DNA from: Desulfofustis sp. PB-SRB1
Lineage (GTDB): Bacteria; Desulfobacterota; Desulfobulbia; Desulfobulbales; Desulfocapsaceae
Direction of reading: 5' to 3'
DNA: 64,000 nucleotides
Assembly: GCA_016722945.1 (NCBI GenBank)
Contig: JAEQMT010000038.1
Location: forward strand, 558,001 to 622,000
Shown: one piece after another, positions 8,209 through 17,172 of the stretch
How positions within the stretch are numbered: position 1 is the stretch's first letter
Layout: each line of letters begins with the position of its first letter
Position numbers and translations under genes: made by a program
Notes under the pieces: generated by a model
Told to the model about the DNA's origin: nothing
Database searches by the model: none
What the model saw: the letters and a program-made list of their open reading frames with translations, nothing else

Positions 8209-9248
8209 GGGCTAGCCTGAGGCGCCGGCACCCGCCTGAACAGCGGCGGTACCGTATGCAGTCCACCTTTGTTCCAGAGATTATTGAGATCGCGGGCAAT
8301 CGCCATGCCCGCCTTTTCCCCCAGATTTCGATCATAGATCTGCCCATAGTTCCCCACCTCCCGGATAATGCGCATCGCCCATTGATCATCAAGACCCACA
8401 GTTGCTCCCTGAATCGGGATAAAAGGGGCAAACAACGCATCCATCTGCTCGTCTGGCTCAGCATCACCACCTTCTTGGGGAAAAGAGATGTCCTGCTGTT
8501 CACCATCAAGAATCGCAAAAAGCACCCACCTGACGATGGAAAACCACAAATCATCGTTTTGCCGGACGATCGGGCCATAATTTTCCATACTGATGATGTC
8601 AGGCATCATGGTGTAGAGCTCAGTGCCGTCCAGTGCCAACAACACTTCGTACAACCGGTAGCGCGGTCCGGATAACACCGAACAGCGCCCTTCCAGAAAA
8701 GCGGCGCGGCTGTCCGCAAAAGTGTCGACAATAACAGGTTTGTATGAGACGTCGCGGGACTCGCCGATACGGCGTAAATTAGCATCCATGGCCGGGGTGA
8801 GACAGATGCGGGCGCCGTCCAGATCCTCGATAGCTTCGACATCTCTTGCCGGGCTTGCGAGAAACCCTTGCCCATCATAAAACGAGGCCCCGACAAAGCG
8901 CAGGCCAAAGGCGGTATCCCGCACCATGCTCCAGGCTATGTTAAGTGCCAGCATATCAACCGAACCGGTCTGCAGAGCGCTGAGACAAGTATCACGGGTA
9001 AGGGCGACAAAGGTAACCTTGGTCGCATCCCCCAGCACCGCCGCCCCCACCGCCCGGCAAAAATCCACATGAAATCCCTGCCAGACGCCATCCTCATCGG
9101 TATCGGAAAAACCCGGTACCCCTGGTTCAACCCCGCACAGCAGCTTGTCTCGCGCCTGCACGGCGGCCAGGGTGTAGGCGAGAACACCCTGGACATTGAT
9201 TGACAGAAGGGCAAGGCTTGTGAAAATTATAACTAGGCATTTGACCAT
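8205..9248 (-). CDS. Periplasmic amino-acid-binding protein (AapJ-like ABC solute receptor)
   Basis: 347 residues with a signal peptide (hydrophobic residues 5-24 ending VLA-YTLA). The mature part follows the general L-amino-acid receptor pattern: LLCGVEPGVPGFSDTDEDGVWQGFHVDFCRAVGAAVLGD, then SVDMLALNIAWSMVRDTAFGLRF, and a C-terminal NYGQIYDRNLG. In proteobacteria such receptors serve Aap/Bzt-type ABC importers. No permease or ATPase gene lies nearby, so it either works with a transporter encoded elsewhere or has another sensing role. Translationally coupled to the downstream amidotransferase. Confidence 0.87.
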   Translation of the reverse strand: MVKCLVIIFTSLALLSINVQGVLAYTLAAVQARDKLLCGVEPGVPGFSDTDEDGVWQGFHVDFCRAVGAAVLGDATKVTFVALTRDTCLSALQTGSVDMLALNIAWSMVRDTAFGLRFVGASFYDGQGFLASPARDVEAIEDLDGARICLTPAMDANLRRIGESRDVSYKPVIVDTFADSRAAFLEGRCSVLSGPRYRLYEVLLALDGTELYTMMPDIISMENYGPIVRQNDDLWFSIVRWVLFAILDGEQQDISFPQEGGDAEPDEQMDALFAPFIPIQGATVGLDDQWAMRIIREVGNYGQIYDRNLGEKAGMAIARDLNNLWNKGGLHTVPPLFRRVPAPQASP

Positions 9249-9372
9249 TTTATGCTCATGATGAAGGTGCGCTGAGAAGATCGTTGTTTAGTATCTTTTC
9301 GCTATTATAACATTTAAAGCTATACCAGAAAAAAAGGGGCGGCACCACACCCATCAGCATGAATACCGGCAT

Positions 9373-10722
9373 ATGAACTACAGCGCCCGCCTTACCGCTG
9401 TTCTTACCCTGGAAACACTGCAGCGACACCGACGTCCGGGGGCGGACGTACTGGATGAGATCTGTACCCGCGAACAGGTCTCATCCATTGATCGCAACCT
9501 GGCAATGAACATTGTTTATGGGGTTTTGCGCCAACGTGAATATCTCAGCCGCCTGCTCCAACAATTCTGTAGAAAACCGATCCGCTCACTGCACCCGCGT
9601 CTGCGCCTCATCCTCTTATGCGGGCTCTATCAGTTACTGTTTTTAGATCGGATGCCGCCTTCGGCAATTATCAATGAATCGGTTGAAACGGTAAAAGAGT
9701 TCGGGATGGCGAAACCCCTGCAGGGATTGGTCAACGCGGTATTGCGCACTTGTCTGAGAGAAAAACCACATCTTCCCGGCCCCGCCGAATCCGGGGCGGC
9801 TGAGCCGCCCGTTACCAATCATCCGGCCTGGCTTGTTTCCCGCTGGCAGGCTCACTATGGCTTTGAGACAACACGGAAGATCTGCACTATCAACAATACT
9901 CAACCACCGCTCTGTTTGCGTATTACCAGTGCAGTGGACCGAAACGAATACCTCCGAATCCTCAATGGCGCCGGCATTCAAGCATCTCCCGGGGACATGG
10001 CGCCGCACTCCGTGCTGATTTGGGACTATCGCGGGGCGATCGTTGATCTGCCGGGATATGACAGGGGGCATTTTGTCGTCCAGGATCAGGCCGCCCAGTT
10101 GGCCGTCATGCTGCTTGGCCCGTTCAGCTCACAATATGCCTATCTGGACGGGTGTGCCGGAGTGGGAGGGAAAAGCCTGCAGGTCGCCGATATGTGCGAG
10201 GAACCACCCAAAGAACTGATGTGCGTCGAACCCCACCCGGGCCGCTTTCACCTGCTCAAGGCCAATTTTGCCCGTTGTCAAGCCGCCGATACCGTCACTT
10301 TTGTAAACAAAACCCTGGAAGAAGTGGCACAGACAAGACATCCGCCGCTTTTTGAGCGCATTTTCATCGATGCGCCCTGTTCCGGCACCGGCATCATCAG
10401 AAAACAACCCGATATTCGCTGGCATCGACGCGCCGATGATATAAAGCGCTGTGCTCAAAGGCAGCTGGCCCTGCTGAAAAACGGCGCTGAGTTGCTTGCC
10501 TCAAACGGAGTGCTTGTCTATGCCACCTGCTCCATCGAGCCGGAGGAAAACGGTGCGGTCATTGAACGCTTTCTCTCTGAGCACGATAGGTTCTCAGTAA
10601 CTGATATACATTCGTTATTGCCGGCGGTTGCCCAAGATTTTATCGTTGACGGCTGTTTTGCGCCGCTGCCGAGTACCACCATGGATGGGTTTTTCGGCGC
10701 TCGTCTGGTCAAGGTGGGCTAG
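9373..10722 (+). CDS. rsmB: 16S rRNA m5C967 methyltransferase RsmB
   Basis: 449 residues. The N-terminal third is an NusB-like RNA-binding domain (NYSARLTAVLTLETLQRHRRPGADVLDEI...). The C-terminal SAM methyltransferase domain shows the AdoMet loop YLDGCAGVGGKSLQVADM. The two conserved cysteines are in DAPCSGTGIIRKQPDIRW (motif IV) and YATCSIEPEEN (motif VI), the catalytic pair of RNA m5C methyltransferases. Length and order match RsmB/Sun. It modifies 16S rRNA in the cytoplasm. A family B repeat lies immediately after the stop codon. Confidence 0.94.
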   Translation: MNYSARLTAVLTLETLQRHRRPGADVLDEICTREQVSSIDRNLAMNIVYGVLRQREYLSRLLQQFCRKPIRSLHPRLRLILLCGLYQLLFLDRMPPSAIINESVETVKEFGMAKPLQGLVNAVLRTCLREKPHLPGPAESGAAEPPVTNHPAWLVSRWQAHYGFETTRKICTINNTQPPLCLRITSAVDRNEYLRILNGAGIQASPGDMAPHSVLIWDYRGAIVDLPGYDRGHFVVQDQAAQLAVMLLGPFSSQYAYLDGCAGVGGKSLQVADMCEEPPKELMCVEPHPGRFHLLKANFARCQAADTVTFVNKTLEEVAQTRHPPLFERIFIDAPCSGTGIIRKQPDIRWHRRADDIKRCAQRQLALLKNGAELLASNGVLVYATCSIEPEENGAVIERFLSEHDRFSVTDIHSLLPAVAQDFIVDGCFAPLPSTTMDGFFGARLVKVG

Positions 10723-10740
10723 CAAACAGTACAAACTGAT

Positions 10741-10878
10741 GGGAAACTTGCAAAATGGCCTTTTCGGCCAACCTCTTGGTTGCTCAAAAAATCTTATCCT
10801 CGAAATAGCAGGTCGGCCCGCGGTACGATGTTCCTCGTGCCTCGATCTTGAACGAAAATTCTCATTTTTCAAGCTCCC
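10741..10878 (-). repeat. Family B MITE-like element, copy B2
   Basis: A 138 bp element read on the minus strand relative to the other B copies. Its ends GGGAAACTTGCAAAATGG and CATTTTTCAAGCTCCC are inverted repeats, and CTGAT is directly repeated on both sides (10736-10740 and 10879-10883). This is the best preserved family B boundary in the window. It lies 18 bp after the rsmB stop codon. Confidence 0.85.
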
Positions 10879-11018
10879 CTGATCTTTTGAGAGCGTGGAG
10901 TAAAATTTTGCAACGCCATCAGTCAAAGAAAAAACATGAAATGTAGCTTTGGGTTGTTCTTTTATGAATTGTGTGAGATGTTTACGTCATTAATCAATTT
11001 TGCCCACACACAACTACT

Positions 11019-11603
11019 ATGGCACAGATAAAATCCACTCTAGAGCTGGTTATGGAACGGGCCGACCGATTGGCGGCGGATGTTGCCGATACCCCCGAAC
11101 AGTATGACAAGGAGTTGACGGGCGTTCGGCTGGCCGCCGCATTTCTCAACGATCAGTCCACCCCATTGAGTCAAACCCTCAAAGAGCATCCGGCCGCCGA
11201 CCAGATGCAGATCAGAAAAGGGATGGCCACGACCCTGCTGAGAAACATCGTGCTGCCCCGCGACGGAGAGATTTCCTCACGCAGCCTGCTCAGCCTGCGG
11301 AACCTGCCGGAACTTGCCGGCAAATCGCGTGATATTTCCGCCATCTGCAAGGAAATCAAGCAGATTTTAGAGCAATACAGGAAACATCTGGATCAGGTAA
11401 AAGAGCAGTTTGATCAGTCCATCCTCCAGCAGTTGAAAATGCAGCTGCAACAGCAGGGGCTCGCGGTGGCTGATGAACTCAGTCTCAATCCGGCCATGCA
11501 CCCGCAATACCAGGAGGAGTGGAGCCGGGTTTTGACCGATCTCAACAGCCAGTACGAAGAGGCACTTGAACAGCGAAAAAACCAGATTGCCCAGCGTTTT
11601 TAA
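11019..11603 (+). CDS. DUF6657-like coiled-coil protein of unknown function
   Basis: 194 residues, strongly helical, charged and without membrane segments. It starts MAQIKSTLELVMERADRLAAD, which I recognise as the opening of a small family found in Desulfobacterota and relatives (DUF6657-type), though I cannot verify this by a search. The C-terminal third (KQILEQYRKHLDQVKEQFDQSILQQLKMQLQQQG) is likely coiled coil. It heads a tight + strand run: the M24 peptidase ATG is six bases after its stop codon. No function is known. Confidence 0.75.
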   Translation: MAQIKSTLELVMERADRLAADVADTPEQYDKELTGVRLAAAFLNDQSTPLSQTLKEHPAADQMQIRKGMATTLLRNIVLPRDGEISSRSLLSLRNLPELAGKSRDISAICKEIKQILEQYRKHLDQVKEQFDQSILQQLKMQLQQQGLAVADELSLNPAMHPQYQEEWSRVLTDLNSQYEEALEQRKNQIAQRF

Positions 11604-11609
11604 TTGCCC

Positions 11610-12707
11610 ATGGATTACCAGAAACGACGTCGTCTGCTCAAAGAGAAGCTGCGCCGCAAAAACATCGACGTGCTGCTGGTGGCACAGCCGGAAAATCGGC
11701 GCTACCTCAGCGGGTACCAGGCTGACGATCATTCCGCCCAGGAAAGCTCGGGCGTGTTACTGATCCCTGCCAGAGGCCGAAGTGTTCTGCTCACCGATTT
11801 TCGCTACCAGGTCCAGGCTGAACAACAGTCCGATCTCCCGGTAACATTGTATCGGCGCGGCCTGCTTCAGCTTCTGCAAACATTGCTTGGTGAGTACAAC
11901 ACCCGCACCCTTGGCTTTGAGAGCGACTATACCCTCTACTCCACCAGTGTTAAACTGGCGGCGCTGGCGAAGCGGCTGCACCTCGATCTTGCCCCCTGCG
12001 ACAACCTCGTGGAGTCGATGCGCATCGTCAAAGAGGAGGCTGAGCTGGCCGTCATCAGAGAATCGGTGGCCCTCAACGAACAGATTTTTACCAATCTTTT
12101 TTCCTCACTCAGCCCGGAAATGAGCGAACGCCAGGTTGCCCGCACCATTGAAAACATGGCATTTGAAGCAGGGTGCGACGGCATCAGCTTTGCCCCTATC
12201 GTCGCCGCCGGCCCCTCCGGCGCCATGCCCCATGCCCATCCCAGCGCCTCACCCATCGGCCGGGAACGACCAATTACTATTGACATGGGAGTACGACTCA
12301 ACGGGTACTGTTCGGACATGACGAGAAACTTCGTTCTCGGTGATCCTGACGATACCTATCTGGCCGTTCACCGCCTGGTTCGCAAGGCCCAGATTGCCGG
12401 CATCAAAGCCATTCGCGAAGGAGTTTCGGTGGGCCAGGTCGACCGCGCCGCCCGCGAGGTTATCGCGAAAGGAGGATACGGGAAATATTTCGGCCACGCC
12501 CTGGGCCATGGCGTCGGTCTTGCCGTTCACGAAGACCCGCGGCTGAGCGGTCGCTCCCGGCGTAAACTGCGGCGCGACATGGTGGTAACGGTGGAGCCGG
12601 GAATTTATCTGCCGGGATGGGGCGGAGTGCGCCTGGAAAATATGGTTATTGTACGAGAAGACCATGGCGAAGTAATAAACCGTGACCAGACATGGCTCGA
12701 TATTTAA
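11610..12707 (+). CDS. M24 family Xaa-Pro aminopeptidase
   Basis: 365 residues. It has an N-terminal creatinase-like domain and a C-terminal pita-bread peptidase domain. The five metal ligands can be seen: the Asp in ITIDMGVRLNGYCSDMTRN (two Asp), the His in GHALGHGVGLAVHEDP, the Glu in VTVEPGIYLP and the Glu in GVRLENMV. It releases N-terminal residues preceding proline, using two divalent metals, in the cytoplasm. The upstream TTG at 11604 is in frame, but the ATG at 11610 gives a normal start. It shares a tight transcript with the preceding coiled-coil gene. Confidence 0.93.
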   Translation: MDYQKRRRLLKEKLRRKNIDVLLVAQPENRRYLSGYQADDHSAQESSGVLLIPARGRSVLLTDFRYQVQAEQQSDLPVTLYRRGLLQLLQTLLGEYNTRTLGFESDYTLYSTSVKLAALAKRLHLDLAPCDNLVESMRIVKEEAELAVIRESVALNEQIFTNLFSSLSPEMSERQVARTIENMAFEAGCDGISFAPIVAAGPSGAMPHAHPSASPIGRERPITIDMGVRLNGYCSDMTRNFVLGDPDDTYLAVHRLVRKAQIAGIKAIREGVSVGQVDRAAREVIAKGGYGKYFGHALGHGVGLAVHEDPRLSGRSRRKLRRDMVVTVEPGIYLPGWGGVRLENMVIVREDHGEVINRDQTWLDI

Positions 12708-12731
12708 GAATTATTCGCTCCTTTGAGTGTC

Positions 12732-13064
12732 ATGCGCCAGATCGTCATAGATGAACTCACTCCCCTGGAGCGGGACAATCTTGATTCGTACCTGAAACGC
12801 ACCCTGATTCAAGGTTTTCTCTCCGGCACGTTCTGGTTGAAAATACCGGAGAGCCTCCTTTCCACCCTCCAGCTCGACCACAGGAAATGCCAGCCTTTCT
12901 GGGTGACGGCACTGCTTGACAAGCAAACCCTCACCATTGAACTACTGGTGCGCAGCAGTACCAACCTGCACTGCCCCTGCACTGCCTATGCAACCGTTTC
13001 ACAACGTGATTTTATTTTCGAATTTGTCGACACAATGCTGGCGGAGGAGCACATTACAGCGTAA
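12732..13064 (+). CDS. Small protein of unknown function
   Basis: 110 residues without a signal peptide or membrane segment. It begins MRQIVIDELTPLERDNLDSYLKRTL, where a PLERDNLDSYL segment looks like a helix, and contains LHCPCTAYATVS with a CxC pair. I do not recognise the family. Spacing is operon-like: 24 bp after the M24 peptidase and nine bases before the M48 lipoprotein. The GTC/TTG codons upstream are less likely starts than the ATG chosen. The gene is probably real because of its position and even codon use. Confidence 0.68.
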   Translation: MRQIVIDELTPLERDNLDSYLKRTLIQGFLSGTFWLKIPESLLSTLQLDHRKCQPFWVTALLDKQTLTIELLVRSSTNLHCPCTAYATVSQRDFIFEFVDTMLAEEHITA

Positions 13065-13073
13065 TTTTTTGTC

Positions 13074-13883
13074 ATGAAAATAGCCCCCATACTCATATTT
13101 CTGCTTCTTACTGCCGGTTGTGCCACCAGCCCCACCGGCCGCTCGCAATTGATGCTGATTTCACCTGAACAGGCAATCTCATCCTCACGCCAGGCCTACA
13201 TTCAAACCCTGCAACCACTTGAGCAACAGGGGCTGGTGGATGCCGATCCGGCCATGACCAAAAGGGTCAAAGATATAACCGGGCGTATCATCGCCCAGGC
13301 CATTGAGCTGTATCCCGATGCGAAAGAGTGGGACTGGCAGATAAAGGTGATAGATGATCCAGAAATGGTAAACGCGTGGGCCATGGCCGGCGGCAAAATG
13401 GCGGTATACAGCGGCTTGATCGAACAACTGCGGCCAACCGATGACGAGCTGGCCCAGGTACTGGCCCATGAAATCGGCCACGCCGTCGCCAACCACACCG
13501 CCGAACGGATGTCGGTGGCCCTGGCCTCGCAGCTCGGAGTGTTGGGACTCGGTTTGGCGGTGGACAGCGACTACCGGGGTTACGCCCTTACCGGCGGCGC
13601 TCTCGCCGCAACCGTTGCCATTGGACTTCCCAACAGCCGCACATCCGAGGCGGAGGCCGATCAAATCGGCATTGAGCTGGCCGCCAGAGCCGGCTACAAT
13701 CCCTATGCCGCGGTCACCCTCTGGGAAAAGATGGCAGAAGTGGGAGGCAGTTCGCCAGTGGAGTTTCTCTCCACCCACCCCTCTCCCGGAAACCGTCAGA
13801 AGACCCTGCAAAGACTTGCGCCGCACTATATGGATGAGTATGAGGCTCCGGGTGAGCGGCCGCGCTACGCCTTTGCCGAATAG
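13074..13883 (+). CDS. M48 family metallopeptidase lipoprotein (LoiP/YcaL-like)
   Basis: 269 residues. The N-terminus is a lipoprotein signal with lipobox LTAGC (Cys at about residue 17), followed by ATSPTGRSQLMLIS, a characteristic opening of M48C peptidases. The zinc site is HEIGHAVANH, and the third ligand is the Glu in SEAEADQIG. A C-terminal STHPSPGNRQKTLQ block is typical. It is expected to sit on the inner face of a membrane in the periplasm and take part in outer-membrane protein quality control, as BepA/LoiP relatives do. It ends 17 bp before the DHH-CBS gene. Confidence 0.93.
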   Translation: MKIAPILIFLLLTAGCATSPTGRSQLMLISPEQAISSSRQAYIQTLQPLEQQGLVDADPAMTKRVKDITGRIIAQAIELYPDAKEWDWQIKVIDDPEMVNAWAMAGGKMAVYSGLIEQLRPTDDELAQVLAHEIGHAVANHTAERMSVALASQLGVLGLGLAVDSDYRGYALTGGALAATVAIGLPNSRTSEAEADQIGIELAARAGYNPYAAVTLWEKMAEVGGSSPVEFLSTHPSPGNRQKTLQRLAPHYMDEYEAPGERPRYAFAE

Positions 13884-13900
13884 GCGGTTGCCGCGGACCG

Positions 13901-15199
13901 ATGGAGGTTGTCACCACCCATAAAAACTGTGATTTTGACGCGCTGGCCTCGGTTATCGCGGCCACCCTGCTGTACCCCAATGCGGTTGGCGTCATTCCCA
14001 AAGCGGTCAACCCCAATGTGGCCAAATTTCTTTCCACCCATAAGACCGCTTTTAATCTGGTAGTGCCCAAGGAAGTTGTTCTCGCCGACGTCACCAGGCT
14101 GATAGTCGTCGATACCGATCAGTGGCGGCGAATTGAGCGCCTTGATCGGCTGCGGGAGCGTGAAGATGTGGAGATATGGCTGTGGGACCACCACCACGGC
14201 GGTGACATCGACGCGGACTGGAGGTGCCAGGAGGAGGTTGGCGCCACCGTGACCTTGCTTGTCAGGGAGATGAAAGCGCGGGGTATGAGCCTCAACGCCC
14301 TGGCTTCCACCGTGCTGCTGATCGGGCTTTATGAGGATACCGGAAACTTGAGTTTTCCCTCAACCACCGCCGAGGACGCCGCCGCTGCCGCTTTTCTGCT
14401 TGACAACCAGGCTGATTTGCACGTCGCCTCGTTTTTCCTGACCCCACCTTATGAAGAGATAGAAAAGGATATTCTGTTCACCATGATGCAGAATTCAGAA
14501 ACGTATCAGCACCTGCACTACAAAATTGTGTTCAACACCCTCAATCTGCGCCAAAAGCCGCCCATGCTGGCCTCAATTGTTTCCATGTACCGCAAGATCA
14601 TCAGTGCCGACGCGGTGTTTATTACCGTTATCAACGACAAAAAGAGTTGCACGGTAATCGGCCGAAGCGGTGTGGAAGTTATTGATGTAGGCGCGATTTT
14701 GCAGGTGTTCGGCGGCGGCGGTCACCCTGCCGCCGGCTCAGCCACGATCAAATTTGCAGAGTATGAGCAGGATGAAATCCGCACAAAGATCATCGAACAG
14801 ATAACCACGGCCAAAATCAGCGGGGCCACGGTGGCAGATCTCATGTCTTTTCCGGTAACCATGGTGGCAGGCGATACGCCGATGGATGCGGTTCGCGATA
14901 TCATGCAGGAGCAGAATATTCGCGGAGTACTGGTGGGTACCCCGAAAAACCTCGAGGGTATCATCGTCCTCTGGGATCTGAAGAAATTCACCCAGGAAAA
15001 ACAGTGGCGCAGCCCGGTAAAGGCCTTCATGGCCCGCACGGTCGCCACCATTGCCCCCGACGTCCAGCCGGCGCGGGCGGCACAGCTCATGGTGGAAAAA
15101 AATATCGGCCATTTACCGGTGGTTCACCACAGCACGGTTATCGGCATCGTCACCCGAACCGATATCCTGAATTACTTTTACGGCCTTTTGCCGGAATAA
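13901..15199 (+). CDS. DHH phosphoesterase with tandem CBS domains
   Basis: 432 residues. The DHH domain shows KNCDFDALAS, VVDTDQW and the defining D-H-H in WDHHHGG. DHHA1 follows, with VFGGGGHPAAGSATI around residue 275. Two CBS repeats occupy about residues 305-430 (VADLMSFPVTMVAGDTPMDAVRDIM and FMARTVATIAPDVQPARAAQLM). The same DHH-DHHA1-CBS unit occurs fused to a CCA-adding polymerase in some Desulfobacterota and Aquificae, but here no nucleotidyltransferase domain follows. It probably cleaves phosphodiesters of nanoRNA or cyclic dinucleotides, with the CBS pair sensing adenosine ligands (inference). Confidence 0.88.
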   Translation: MEVVTTHKNCDFDALASVIAATLLYPNAVGVIPKAVNPNVAKFLSTHKTAFNLVVPKEVVLADVTRLIVVDTDQWRRIERLDRLREREDVEIWLWDHHHGGDIDADWRCQEEVGATVTLLVREMKARGMSLNALASTVLLIGLYEDTGNLSFPSTTAEDAAAAAFLLDNQADLHVASFFLTPPYEEIEKDILFTMMQNSETYQHLHYKIVFNTLNLRQKPPMLASIVSMYRKIISADAVFITVINDKKSCTVIGRSGVEVIDVGAILQVFGGGGHPAAGSATIKFAEYEQDEIRTKIIEQITTAKISGATVADLMSFPVTMVAGDTPMDAVRDIMQEQNIRGVLVGTPKNLEGIIVLWDLKKFTQEKQWRSPVKAFMARTVATIAPDVQPARAAQLMVEKNIGHLPVVHHSTVIGIVTRTDILNYFYGLLPE

Positions 15200-15227
15200 G
15201 GTCTATTTTCTCGCCACGCTGACGGCA

Positions 15228-16109
15228 ATGGTGCTCATCCAGGTAGAACATCTGCAAAAGTGGTATCACGACATCGAAGCGGTGGTCGATGTGTCGCTTC
15301 AGGTCGAGCAGGGCAGCTGCTTCGGCCTGCTTGGCCCGAACGGTGCGGGCAAGACCACCACCATGGAAATCATCGAGGGAATAATCGAGCCCACCGCCGG
15401 CACCATCCTGTATAAAAACCAGCCACGCTCAAAACGGTTCAGCGAAGAAATCGGCATCCAGTTCCAACACACCTCACTGCTCAATTTCCTCAGCGTCCGT
15501 GAGACCCTTACCAGCTATGCCAACCTGTATCGACGCACCGTCGATAGCGACTGGCTCATTGAAAGATGCGGACTGGGACCCATTCTCAGCCGGCGCAACA
15601 ATAAATTGTCCGGGGGCCAGCGCCAGCGACTGATGCTGGCGCTGGCGCTGGTAAACGATCCACTGCTGGTTTTTCTCGATGAACCATCCACCGGCCTTGA
15701 CCCCCAGTCCAGACGCTATTTGTGGAGCATTATCGAAGATATAAAAGAGAGCGGCAAAACCATCATCATGACCACCCATTCAATGGAAGAGGCCGAAAAC
15801 CTGTGCGATACCATCGCCATCATGGACAAGGGACTGATCATTGCCGAAGGCAGCCCGGAAAACCTCATAGCCACTCACTACAGCACCAACACCATTACCT
15901 TGCCGAAAAAATCGATAACCAAGCGGTGCGCCGGTCTAGATCTCACCATGCAGACCCATGGCGGCAAGGTGATCATCAAGACCGATGAGGTTGAAAAAAG
16001 CCTCAGCTCCCTTATTTCATGCGGGGTTGATCTTTCCGAGATGAGTGTGCATTCAGCCAACCTCGAAGATGTATTTCTTCACCTGACCGGCCGCACCCTG
16101 CGAGACTGA
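15228..16109 (+). CDS. ABC transporter ATP-binding protein
   Basis: 293 residues. Walker A is GPNGAGKTT, the signature motif is LSGGQRQRL, and Walker B is LLVFLDEPSTGLDPQ followed by the switch His in TTHSMEEAE. This layout is that of ABC-2 type exporters (CcmA/DrrA class). The C-terminal 70 residues form the extra domain usual for drug or polysaccharide exporters. Its stop codon precedes the permease ATG by one base, so the two form one transporter. The substrate cannot be inferred. Confidence 0.93.
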   Translation: MVLIQVEHLQKWYHDIEAVVDVSLQVEQGSCFGLLGPNGAGKTTTMEIIEGIIEPTAGTILYKNQPRSKRFSEEIGIQFQHTSLLNFLSVRETLTSYANLYRRTVDSDWLIERCGLGPILSRRNNKLSGGQRQRLMLALALVNDPLLVFLDEPSTGLDPQSRRYLWSIIEDIKESGKTIIMTTHSMEEAENLCDTIAIMDKGLIIAEGSPENLIATHYSTNTITLPKKSITKRCAGLDLTMQTHGGKVIIKTDEVEKSLSSLISCGVDLSEMSVHSANLEDVFLHLTGRTLRD

Positions 16110-16110
16110 G

Positions 16111-17163
16111 ATGGCCGTTATCAGCCACAGGCGAATCTGGACCATGTTTGTAGCCCGTAACCACGAATTTTTTCGTGACCGGGCCGCCTTCGGCTGGAAT
16201 TTCATCTTTCCCTTTCTCATCATCATCGGCTTCGGCATCATCTTCAGCGAGGATTCGTTCCATCGCTATACCGTCGGCGTATTCCCCTCTACCGGCAAGA
16301 CAATTCCCGGCGAGCATTCGATCCCGCCGCGCTTTGCCGAGGATCCCGCCATTGCCCTGGTGCCGGTGGACACCATGGCAACCGGTCTGGACAAGCTTCG
16401 CCGCCACAAAATTGATCTGTTGCTCGATGGTACGAGTTCACCGCCGCGCTATTGGCTAAACGACGCCTCGCCGGCCGGCGCCATTGCCGAAAAAATACTG
16501 GTGGCGGCCACCTTTGATTTCAGCAAGGTTCCACTTGCCCGGGAACGCATCGACGGCGCCCACATACGCTACATCGACTGGTTTTTTCCAGGAATCATGG
16601 CGATGAATATGATGTTTTCAGCCCTCTGGGGGGTCGGATATATCGTCGTTCGCTACCGCAAAAACGGGGCGCTCAAACGACTCAAGGCAACCCCGCTGAG
16701 TGCCTTTGAATATCTGAGCGCGCAGATGATATCGAGGATTTTTCTGATCATGTTCACCTTCGTTGCGGTCTGGGTGGGCACCGATCTGATTTTTGATTTC
16801 CACATGCAGGGCTCGATCATCCTCTTTTTCGGGGTGTTTTTGCTGGGAGGACTGAGTCTGTGCTCCATCGGATTGCTGCTGGCGGCACGGGGCATCAGCG
16901 AGGAATTTACCGCCGGGGCGCTCAACTTTATCACCTGGCCGATGATGTTCCTCTCGGAGGTGTGGTTTTCCCTGGAACGGGCGCCTCACTGGATCCAACA
17001 ACTTGCCTGGCTCTTTCCGCTGACCCATCTGCTCAAGGCAGCACGCAAGGTGATGAATGAGGGGGCGAATCTTGTCCAGATCGCCCCTGAATGTCTGCTC
17101 ATGACGGCAACAACCCTGATCTTTCTGACTCTTGCGGCATGGCTCTTTTCCTGGACCGATTAG
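16111..17163 (+). CDS. ABC-2 type exporter permease
   Basis: 350 residues with one N-terminal membrane helix (WNFIFPFLIIIGFGIIF), a large extracytoplasmic loop of about 130 residues, then five further helices beginning FFPGIMAMNMMFSALWGVGYIVV. The segment PMMFLSEVWFSLERAPHWIQQLAWLFPLTHLLKAAR is the conserved ABC-2 permease block. It pairs with the ATPase one base upstream. The long first loop resembles YhhJ-like half-permeases; substrate unknown. Confidence 0.92.
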   Translation: MAVISHRRIWTMFVARNHEFFRDRAAFGWNFIFPFLIIIGFGIIFSEDSFHRYTVGVFPSTGKTIPGEHSIPPRFAEDPAIALVPVDTMATGLDKLRRHKIDLLLDGTSSPPRYWLNDASPAGAIAEKILVAATFDFSKVPLARERIDGAHIRYIDWFFPGIMAMNMMFSALWGVGYIVVRYRKNGALKRLKATPLSAFEYLSAQMISRIFLIMFTFVAVWVGTDLIFDFHMQGSIILFFGVFLLGGLSLCSIGLLLAARGISEEFTAGALNFITWPMMFLSEVWFSLERAPHWIQQLAWLFPLTHLLKAARKVMNEGANLVQIAPECLLMTATTLIFLTLAAWLFSWTD

Positions 17164-17172
17164 TGAGGGTAC

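Noticed and set aside
7480-8220. 246-codon plus-strand frame over the glutamine amidotransferase
   Set aside because: It is antisense to a gene with a clear nucleophile and catalytic His/Glu motif; it has low-complexity composition and no family.
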